64,000 nt of DNA from Humulus lupulus (Eukaryota; Streptophyta; Magnoliopsida; Rosales; Cannabaceae). The position numbers were made by a program, and so were the translations under genes. Positions 56,591 to 64,000 of the stretch are shown here, piece after piece. The first letter of the stretch is position 1, and the number at the start of each line of letters is the position of its first letter. Under the pieces are notes generated by a model. That model was not told the origin of the DNA, did not search any database, and saw only the letters and a program-made list of their open reading frames with translations. The DNA is taken from assembly GCF_963169125.1 (NCBI RefSeq), contig NC_084801.1, positions 78,371,696 through 78,435,695 of the forward strand, given 5' to 3'.

Positions 56591-57270
56591 CAAATATCCA
56601 AATGAGCATTTAGGCCTCCGAAACGTCATGAGAGCAGCCAAAGCAGCAATATTTGTAGTATCCACAAGGTTTCTATTAACAAATTGTTCAAAATGAAAAC
56701 TAAATATACACACTCAAATCAAATGAATAACAGAAAAGGAAAAAAAGAATTGGTGCTAGAGGGGACAAAATTTACAGCTTACCCTCCATTATCTAGAATA
56801 TGGAGGTCAATATAGATGGCCCAAACTGATTTCCCTGGAAGACACAAAGCAATTCAGTGTCAACAGCCCTGTTTTCTCTACACATAAATTTCAAAATTCC
56901 AGTTTTTCAAACTACTAAGTACACAGTTAATTTTTTCTTTCATTTTACTAATGGCAACGACTATCAAATCTTAGGCCACGGTCTATAACGCGGCCAAGCT
57001 CAACAACAGCCTCGCTGGGTAGGCCAGGCTCAAAGGAAGGGTCAGCCATGGGGGAGAACTCGGTGAAGATGGAAAGCGAGCCCTCGTTGGAGCGGTCACG
57101 GTAGGGCTGAATCAGCTGGCCCGTGACAAATCCCATGACATGGGTTTGGCCCAACTGCACCTCCGCCGAGCCATCCTCCTTGTCGAAGGTGATGATGAGA
57201 TTGCGGTAGTCGAATGGACGGCGACCGTCCAATCGGAGGTCGGAGAGAAGCCTCGTATAGCCCCTCGCCG
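56590..57270 (-). pseudogene. Exosome subunit RRP45 pseudogene, three exons
   Basis: RRP45 is an RNase PH-like ring subunit of the RNA exosome. Exon A (about 57250-56960) encodes LLSDLRLDGRRPFDYR, VQLGQTHVMGFVTGQLIQ and FTEFSPMADPSFEPG, the conserved N-terminal RNase PH fold. Exon B (56868-56783, after an AACAG acceptor, before GTAAGC) encodes AVDTELLCV then, one frame shifted, KSVWAIYIDLHILDNGG. Exon C starts at 56672 with NLVDTTNIAALAALMTFRRP and ends without a recognisable donor. The frameshift in exon B, extra bases after RGLR and a degenerate N-terminus show a pseudogene. Introns are kept, so it is a DNA-level copy or a dying gene. Confidence 0.88.
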
Positions 57271-57419
57271 TCGTAGTTGAAGCCCCCACAGCTGTTGGTG
57301 TTTCGAGTAGGAGAGAGAGAGAGAGAAGGAGAGGGATCGGGGAAGAGAGATAGGGGAGAGCGGCTTGGAAAAGAAAGAGATAGGTTTTCATTTAAGATAT
57401 TTTGTTTTGGGAAACAATA

Positions 57420-57709
57420 ATTCAGCCCCTTATTTTTTCCTATTTTCAACTATTTTATAGTATGACAACTTTATGTTTATTTATTATAATACTTTTGCAA
57501 TATTGTTATACTAATGTGTTGCAAAATGGGATTTTTTGTGTAGTTTTTAAGATATATTTACAACTCAAAAGTCTTTACATAGTCGTCCTAGGTGACAAAA
57601 TCGTTCATTTATACATTGTTCCTCAAAACTAACCCAGCCGTGGAGGCCAGGTAGGAAAAACATGTACGCACTGCTTCATGCCCACCAACTCATGCTTGGT
57701 CGGCCTTAC
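57420..57709 (-). repeat. Antisense gypsy LTR fragment
   Basis: The stretch GACAAAATCGTTCAT...CCAGCCGTGGAGGCCAGGTAGG...CATGTACGCACTGC parallels 24245-24350 in the minus-strand LTR at 24021 (GCCAGGTAGGCCTAACATGTACCC). It is cut at 57709 by a plus-strand LTR of the same family. Left edge not determined. Confidence 0.6.
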
Positions 57710-58990
57710 TGTAGACTCCCAAATTTGCTAATAAGGCTTGGGGCCTTGATTAGCGTGCCTTGAGGGCAATAATTGTTTTATTTTATTAATATGTGAATTT
57801 GATGAGTATGTGATTAGAAATGCATGTTTAGGTGAATTAAATATGCATGTGGGCCCCATTTGGTTGTTAGGGGTATGTTTGTAATTTGAGCCCGCTGAGG
57901 GCCAAATATGCAATATTTGTGTATATTGTGATTAACACCACGTGTGAGTGGTGATATATTTGTGATACACGATCCGAGATAGTCCTAGGGAGCGGTTTAG
58001 CTAGAAAGTCAGAACGGGGTCAAATACCCGGCTCGGGAAGAGCCTAGGGTTATTTTGGGTATATAATATGTGTTTGGAATTTATTGAGTAACGGGTAGTA
58101 GTTTGGTAGTTATTGGACATATCGGGATTAAACAGGGATTTATAGGAATATTCGGGGACTTAACGGGATTTGGAAAATGACTGAAATGCCTTTGGTGGCA
58201 CTAAAGGGGTAGGGTTAGGCTTAGGGGAAATTTAGTCTTTTTGTCAGAAGGATATACACTTAGAGGCTTGAGGAAAGCACTAGAACTCAGAAGAAGGACA
58301 AGTTAAAACTCTCAAGTCTCTCTCCCATTTGGCTTACAATTTACTCTGTGGCGCTTGAGAATTTTGAAGGAATTTGGGTGCCTTAATTTGAAGAATTGAG
58401 GGACTTTCCTTGCTGTGTTTTAGGGAATCTGTTCAGGGAGGAGATACAACAAAGGTAAGGGTTAATCTAACTTATTTTACTGGTTTGGCTGTCGAATTCT
58501 TCTTGAAATATAATCTTTCATGAGGATGGGTTTTGGAGATTGATCATGGTTGTTTTCTGGTGTATGGGGTTGTTTATGGGCCTGTTGTGTTGGATAGGGT
58601 ATGTGTATAAGGAATTCAGGTCAATTATGAGCTTAAAAGATGTTTGAATTGTGAAAGTTGAGGTTTGAACTAGAGGAAAATGCAAGAAAAATGGAGGTTT
58701 TCTGGGTTTGGGGATGCGAGTCGCGGCCCAAGGCTGGGCATGTCGCAGCCCGTGTTTGCCTGGAAGCCTAGGGAGGCCTCTGTTCTTGAGGCACATCGTG
58801 GCCCTAGGACGGGCATGCCACAACCTGTGTCTCCCAGCAGGGAGGCATTGTGCCTTTGTTTTGGGGTGTGCCACGACCCTTCAGGGGCAGGGATGCAGCC
58901 CTAATTTAATGTTTTGGCATTTTGTTGGTTCTAGGTTTCGGAACCGAAAAGTTAGGTGTGTATCCTAATTTGAGCACGAGTATTTTACTC
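57710..58990 (+). mobile_element. Gypsy LTR, 5' part, split by a LINE
   Basis: Begins TGTAGACTCCCAAATTTGCTAATAAGG, the family start, and follows the 2560 and 34447 LTRs to about 58980 (for example GGCTCGGGAAGAGCCTAGGG at 58030). Its 3' half is found at 63237-64000. The left flank is CTTAC. It inserted into an opposite-strand copy of the same family. The open frames at 58518-58968 are chance frames in a GC-richer part. Confidence 0.75.
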
Positions 58991-59270
58991 AGATCGTGTA
59001 AAGCTGGAAGGTAACTGCAGGGAAGGAATATCCTATAAGTCCAGGTATCCTCCACGTTGACAGCACAGTTCTCATGACAATTGCACTAGCTGGGGATGCA
59101 TAAATTGAAAAGCAGGAGCTAGTAATATATATATATATATAAGGCACAACTTCCATGATACGAGCTCGACTATGTATTCAGCTCGTGGTAACATGGAGAT
59201 ATGGCGTGTCCACAAATTCGTGTAGACTCAGATCCTTTATACGATCATTTATGGCCAGCCTGTTCTGAAA
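58991..59270. other. Unassigned stretch between LTR and LINE
   Basis: Contains an AT microsatellite at 59121-59141 and no gene. It may be LTR sequence specific to this copy or the LINE 3' untranslated end. A clean poly(A) tail (poly-T on the plus strand) was not seen, so the LINE 3' edge is uncertain. Confidence 0.35.
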
Positions 59271-59479
59271 CAAAACCAAACCTACAGCAAACTCAAAAAC
59301 AGAGCCTAAAAACAAGTTAGCTCATAAACTCCTAACCAACTTAACAATTGCTCTATTCTTATCCAAACACTTTTGACTCAAACAGCTAAAAAACCTAGCT
59401 TTCAAACTCAATCTCATCATATTAACTAAATAAAGAGGAGTGCTGGAACAATGAGAAAAATAGCAAGAATTTATGTTAC

Positions 59480-60332
59480 ACTAGATTCCATAGACCGCAG
59501 TAGCCAAGGAAGCAACAACAATGTGATGCACAAGATTTTTGGGCTTCCCTTCTAACCATAACTTCCATTGAACAAATGTCTTGGGCCAAATAGTAGAGCC
59601 TAACCAACCTTTAGTCAGCTCCCAAACCTGATGTGAAAAGCTACAGTAAAAAAACAAGTGTTGATGAGTCTCCTCAGCGCTCTCACAAACCGGACAAAGG
59701 CAAGAATTCACTGAAATCTGGCACTAGATCAGATTATCTTTAGTGAGTAAGTGGCCAAGAACTGACTGCCAAAGAATGAAATGATGCTTCGGCACTATGA
59801 ATCTACTCCAAACTGCCTTAGCAAACACCACTGGAGCTCTTTGAAGACAGTTTAGATAAATAGACTTCAAATTCAATTTACCATGCACTACCGAGTTCAA
59901 AACCTTAGCTTCAAAATAATCCTCTCTAAAATAGCAAAGCTTGCGCTAGTACCAACTCACATCAGGTTTCAACTGATAAGACCAAAAGGATTGACCTCTA
60001 AGATAAATAGGATCAATTCACTTCTCCCATAAAACATCCTGCTTCGAAGACACAGCCCAAATGAACTTGGCCAGTAAAACTTTGTTCCAATTACAGCCCT
60101 CTTTAAAACCCAAACCACCTAATGATTTAGGGAGACATACTTGAGACCAAGAGGAGCAGTGAAACTTACTGCAATGGCCATTGGCACCCCATAGAAAATT
60201 ACAACAAATCCTATCAATTTCATGAATAACACTAATAGGAAGCATAAAAATTTGCATCCAATAGTTACGAATACCCAGTAATACCGAGAAAATCAGCTGA
60301 GTTATCCCTGCAAAAGATAAGTGTCTACTCAC
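59480..60332 (-). pseudogene. LINE C-terminal region with zf-RVT
   Basis: The block 60332-60018 (LSFAGITQLIFSVLLGIRNYW, CCNFLWGA, SLGGLGFKEG) is the conserved region after plant LINE RT. The block 59711-59481 (CPVCESAEETHQHLFFYCSF...VWELTKGWL) is the zinc-binding zf-RVT domain with its C-x2-C...H-x3-H/C spacing. Frame breaks separate them (stops near 60017 and 59712-59990). Confidence 0.88.
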
Positions 60333-60379
60333 CCAAACATGGAGTCTAGCTTGCAGCTTCTTGATAATCTCACTACAAT

Positions 60380-61300
60380 CAGCAACTTACCATCTAGTGG
60401 GTTTTAGCTTAACTCCCAGATAATTCAAGGGAAAATGCCCTTCTTCTATCACTATTGAACTCAGAATGTTATTCTTAACATCAGCCCCCACACCCCCAAA
60501 GTAAATGTGAGATTTGGTCAGGTTAGCAGACTGCCTTGAACTCTGACTAAATTTCAAAAAACCCTCCATTAGAAGATTAACTGATCTGAAGGTTCCCTTA
60601 CAGAATAAGATCAAATCATCTGCAAAGCAGAGATTAACAAGCTGCAGATTCTTACACATAGGATGAAACTGAAACTCTCTATGTTGAGCAACTTGGTTAA
60701 GGAGCCTAGTAAGATATTCCATTACCAACACAAAGAGCAAAGGAGAAATAGGATCCCCTTGCCTTAAGCCTTTCCTCGCTGCAAAGCTACCTTGTAATCT
60801 CCCATTCATCATTAGAGAATAAGAAGTTTCAATCAAGCAAATCATAATCCACTAAATAAACTTACTAGGAAAACAGAAAGCAGCTAATATATCCTCCAAA
60901 AAAACCCAATCGATTTTAATCAAACACCTTGGAGTAATATTCTTCCTAGTATAGCCATGCAGTAAGTCTTGTAGAATTAATATATTATGAGCTAGCTGTC
61001 TATTCTTGATAAAGGCTCCTTTATTTTGATGTATTAGCATAGGAAGCACTTTAGCCAACTTGAAACAAAGTATCTTTGATATGAATTTATAAAGCGTATT
61101 GCAGCAAGCTATAGGTCTATAATTAATAGCTGAAACATGAGAATCAACCTTAGTGATTAAGGACAAAATGGTGCTATTCAACTCTGCCGGAATCTCTCCA
61201 TGTTCAAAGAATTGCAATATCGCCTCAGAGATATCATGCCCTAAATCTTTCCAAAGACCTTTATAAAAACCAGAACCAAAACCATCTGGACCCGGGCTCT
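60380..61300 (-). pseudogene. LINE reverse transcriptase
   Basis: Copies element RNA at the target site. N-terminal part 61217-60852 has SLITKVDSHVSAINYRPIAC and NKGAFIKNRQLAHNILILQD. The catalytic part 60845-60387 has ARKGLRQGDPISPLLFVLVME and the active FADDLILFCKG. A frame break near 60850 separates them, and upstream residues are shifted. Confidence 0.92.
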
Positions 61301-61341
61301 TGATATAAGAAATGCTAAATAACGCCCTCTTAACATCCTTC

Positions 61342-62640
61342 TTAGAAAAAGGATGGATCAGATTCAGTTGCTACTCTAAGTTTAGAATTATCTGCCCGAC
61401 TAGTTGCTGAGCTTCCCTTGCCGAGCAAACCTTTGAAATGATTAAAGAAATGAGCAACCACTTCTTTATTATTATCAATCATCTGACCCTCTTCATTCAA
61501 AAAATATGTAATGCGGTTCCTAATCTTCCTTTTCTTAAGACTAGCATGAAAATAAGTAGTGTTTTCATCTCCAAAACGGAGCCAATTATTTTTGCTCTTT
61601 TGACGAAGAAAACTCTCATACATTTTAGACTTACTAACAAAATCATCATGAGACTCTTGCTGTTCCTGCTGCAGAACTTTCGACTCAGGAGTTTGCTGTA
61701 ATAACAGTTGGGCCTTCTCATAATTCACCTTGGCAACTGCATACAACTGAACAACATCACCAATTTGCTTCTGATTAAACTTACATAACATAGGTTTAAG
61801 CCTCCTCAACTTCCGAGTAATCCGAAATAAACCAGCACCACCAGTCTGTTTAGCCCAAATACTAAGAACTTCACTCCAAAAATCCTTATGCTTAGTCCAC
61901 ATATTAAAAAACCTGAAGGGTCTGACCCCTGAAACCTAAAAATGTACAGTTTTGATAATGCAAAAACAGTGATCAGAAATAGTGTCCCAATTAATTCAAA
62001 CTTTAGTATCGGGAAGGGCATCTATCCACTTTTCATTGATAAAACATCTGTCCAATATAGAGAAAATTCTAGATCCCTCCTTTTGCTTGTTAGACCAGGT
62101 GAAATGAGAGCCATTCGAAAGAATCTCAGACAACATAGCATTAGCCCTCAAAAGACTACTATCCTCCACTTCCAATTCAGTAACCGGTCTACCCCTTATG
62201 CGGTCATCAAAATCAAACACTGCATTAAAGTCCCCAACCACCAACCAAGGCAGATCAACCTGCTGAGAAACAGCTAAAAGAGCCTAAAGGCCTTTCCTCT
62301 CCTCCATCATGTTCCTACAATAAACAAACGACAAGCAAATTTTTATAAAGATTCCTTTGATCTTCACCTCACATTTTATAAGTTGGTCTTGAGACTGAGT
62401 TACTGTAACTGAAACCATATCCTCTTTCCAAACTAACATTATTCTTCCCTCCACTGCCATATTACTATACCAATTCCAACCCAAAAATACATTGCTCATC
62501 ATCTCCTCTATCTTATTCCTTCTCAGCTTAGTCTCAAGAAATGCCCCCAGACCTATTTTATTAACATTACAAAACTCCAACAAGGACCTTTGCTTATTCC
62601 TATTATTCAAGCCTCTTATATTCCAACACAGAATATTACA
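61342..62640 (-). pseudogene. LINE endonuclease and linker
   Basis: Nicks target DNA. Begins WNIRGLNNRNKQRSL (about 62620), then GAFLETKLRRNKIEEM. After a break it continues as MVVGDFNAVFDFDDRIRG (62244) and GSHFTWSNKQKEGSRIFSILDR, the catalytic D-x-N and later SxLDR motifs. The linker at 61902-61342 contains NNWLRFGDENTTYFHASLKKR, typical of plant LINEs just before RT. At least two frame breaks, near 62280 and 61990. Confidence 0.88.
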
Positions 62641-62845
62641 CCCTTCAATTAGTTTCCAAATTCTCTGTGTAACACCTCTGCAACTTCTCTGCCTGTTTCT
62701 CCTGTAAGATACTATATTTGTTTGCTTTCAATGTCATGGTTGTTGGAAGAATTTTCTTTGACCCTCCCACTATTTTAGGGGTAGACGAATGCATCTCTTG
62801 ACCTGTTATGGAAGAGCTCGACTCCTCATCTGTAGTATCCTTATG

Positions 62846-63236
62846 TGATAGTTCATGTCCTAGATATTAGGAGATTATTTATTTGATGATTAGATCATAT
62901 CCTGGTATAAATTGGAATATTTCATAATAAATGTAATATATACGCAAATCCTTGATTGACTCACGCGGTTACCCAAACCTGTCCAATGATTTTCTCTATA
63001 AATTTTGAGAATATTGGACAGGAAAAGGGAGGATTATTCTGAAATACTGAAACTCTGTCAAAATAAAGAGAGAAACAATAATAAAACAGACTCGTGGACT
63101 AGGTGGATTTTAACCACTGAACCACGTAAAAAGACCAGTGTCCTTGAGAGTAATTTTCTTTCTTCGATTTACTATCAAGCACTAATTCAACCTTGTTATT
63201 TTCTTGATTAACTATTGGCGAAAAACCGCATCGACA
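62846..63236 (+). mobile_element. 391-bp LTR next to the LINE
   Basis: TGATAGTTCATGTCC to CCGCATCGACA (TG...CA), flanked by TTATG (62841-62845) and TTAGG (63237-63241), four of five matching. A TATA-like CTCTATAAATTTTG is at 62992-63005. Near its end is GACTCGTGGACTAGG...AACCACGTAAAA, the same LTR-type motif that is inverted in the 48513 element. Too short for genes; a solo LTR or TRIM-like element. Confidence 0.7.
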
Positions 63237-64000
63237 TTAGGGCTCGAGATGCATTTTATCACCCCGATTAATGGAATCCAAGGTCCCAGAGAATAGAATT
63301 ACATTCCAAAGTTATTTAATGGATTAGAGCTTGATGTATAGCTTTTGTCAATGTGTTGTGACTAGGTTTCCAGCGAGGCTCGGACTAGGTAAGGATTGCA
63401 GTGCTCAGGAAGCTTGGGACACAGGTAAGAAAACTGTTGTACCCGTAGAGCAAGGCGTAGCCCTATTGTCTATGTTTGTATTTATTTAAGTATTTGTTGA
63501 TTATATGCTCTATATTGCATATCTATGAATGAACAGAAAAGGCCGGGAATGGCGTAGGCCTGGAACGGTGTAGGCTGGGAACGACGTAGGCCTGGAATGA
63601 TAGGAAGCCGAGTATGGCAAGGAGCCGAGAATGGCGTAGGCTAGGAACGGCGTAGGCTGGGAACGGCAGGACGCCAGGTATGGCAAGGGGCCAGGAACGG
63701 CGTTAAGCACGTGGAGTGCAAGGCCAAGTACGAGAAGGGGCCGAAAGCAGCGTTGATGACGCAGAGTTGCAAGCCGCTAGGGTAAGACCCTTCGCGGATG
63801 CATGAGTGATCCTCACGTTGTAGACCGCAAATCCAAGGCCTAGGAAAGCACCCAGGACGGCATGGCCGCTATATGTTAAGCCTGTTGTCTTCTTTGTTAT
63901 GTGTTGATTAATAGATATTCATATGTTAGTTGTTTGTTTTGAGTTTTCTTGCTGGGCTTCAGCTCACAAGTGCTCTATGGTGCAGGTAAGGGCAAGGGAA
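63237..64000 (+). repeat. Gypsy LTR, 3' part, runs off the window
   Basis: Continues the 57710 LTR: GGCTCGAG...AAGGTCCCAGAG aligns with 3980-4030 of the first LTR, GTGACTAGGTTTCCAGCGAGGCTCGG with 35908-35935, and TTTTCTTGCTGGGCTTCAGCTCACAAGTGCT with the conserved 3' block at 4576 and 36380. The window ends before the GTTACA terminus. Confidence 0.7.
63536..63715 (+). repeat. Degenerate 16-17-bp GC-rich tandem repeat
   Basis: Repeats of (G)GCTGGGAACGGCGTAG and variants (GGCCTGGAACGGTGTAG, GGAGCCGAGAATGGCGTAG) about ten times. They sit in the LTR where the other family members have unique sequence. Copy-specific expansion. Confidence 0.8.

Larger units (their letters stand above)
59270..62840 (-). 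mobile_element. L1-type LINE, 5'-truncated and decayed
   Basis: Non-LTR retrotransposon inserted within the 57710 LTR. On the minus strand, in order: the end of ORF1-like sequence (about 62840-62690), apurinic endonuclease (about 62640-61930), linker (61902-61342), reverse transcriptase (about 61300-60380) and a C-terminal zf-RVT region (60332-59480). Coding capacity is scattered over several frames with stops, so it is inactive. The near-3' sequence GTTTTGTTTCAGAACAGGCT (59283-59264) looks like a LINE 3' untranslated region. No TSD identified. Confidence 0.85.

Noticed and set aside
57096..57449. 117-residue minus-strand frame overlapping the RRP45 fragment
   Set aside because: A shifted frame of the RRP45 exon and its leader. 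The conserved residues are in the other frame.
58518..58968. Overlapping 118-, 74- and 86-residue frames
   Set aside because: They fall in the LTR region equivalent to 3700-3900; chance openness in a GC-richer LTR segment.
1..64000. tRNA, rRNA or organelle-derived insertions
   Set aside because: None was recognised by eye on either strand. The only tRNA-related sequence is the primer-binding site at 1597-1614.

Overview
This is a window of plant nuclear genome, most likely a eudicot with a large, repeat-rich genome; I cannot name the species. The evidence is the set of plant-specific mobile elements (Ty3/gypsy Athila and Tat lineages, a chromovirus-like gypsy, Ty1/copia, a CACTA transposon with TNP2 and Ulp1-type genes, an L1-type LINE, and a Mutator-like MITE) together with intron-containing fragments of plant nuclear genes. 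I see no intact host gene, no tRNA or rRNA and no bacterial-type gene. Almost everything is retrotransposon inserted into retrotransposon, and many insertions can be proved by matching target-site duplications (TSDs).

Layout. 1-5446: minus-strand Athila element (gag, primer-binding site, LTR), its LTR split by a gypsy LTR at 2560-~4980. 5578-20679: minus-strand Tat element (TSD GATAG/GATGG) with decayed gag, protease, RT, RNase H and integrase. Between integrase and 3' LTR it carries an antisense, promoter-bearing, intron-containing extra gene at 6789-~10030. Its 5' end is disrupted by a minus-strand LTR (~15.71-20.45 kb), which holds a plus-strand solo LTR (18286-20112, TSD TAAAG) containing a GC-rich 48-bp minisatellite. 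About 22.1-52.2 kb: an old plus-strand copia element (copia-1) cut into pieces by a solo gypsy LTR (24021-25952, TSD TGTTC), a 7.3-kb CACTA transposon (26539-33830, TSD GCA), a second solo LTR (34447-36791) and, inside its 3' LTR, a partial gypsy element (38209-51653). That gypsy contains an antisense LTR (~39.06-49784), which holds a solo LTR (39158-47815, TSD CCCAG), which holds a younger copia (copia-2, 41058-47619, TSD CATAT), which holds an inverted Tat-type gag-protease fragment. The same antisense LTR also holds an unrelated 889-bp LTR (48513-49401, TSD CAATA).

52.2-57.4 kb is the only non-retroelement island. On the minus strand it has three unrelated, broken host-gene pieces that keep introns or splice sites: clathrin heavy chain exon 1, two importin-9 exons, and three exons of the exosome subunit RRP45. 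A 530-bp MITE with 9-bp TSD lies among them. 57.4-64 kb: LTR fragments of the same gypsy family, a decayed minus-strand LINE (~59.27-62.84 kb), a 391-bp LTR, and the 3' part of the split gypsy LTR running off the window.

The window is best read as a dated stack of insertions. Best-preserved coding sequences are copia-2 gag-pol (two in-frame nonsense codons), the captured Tat gag-protease ORF (no interruption) and the last four exons of the CACTA Ulp1-like gene. Everything else carries multiple disabling changes.
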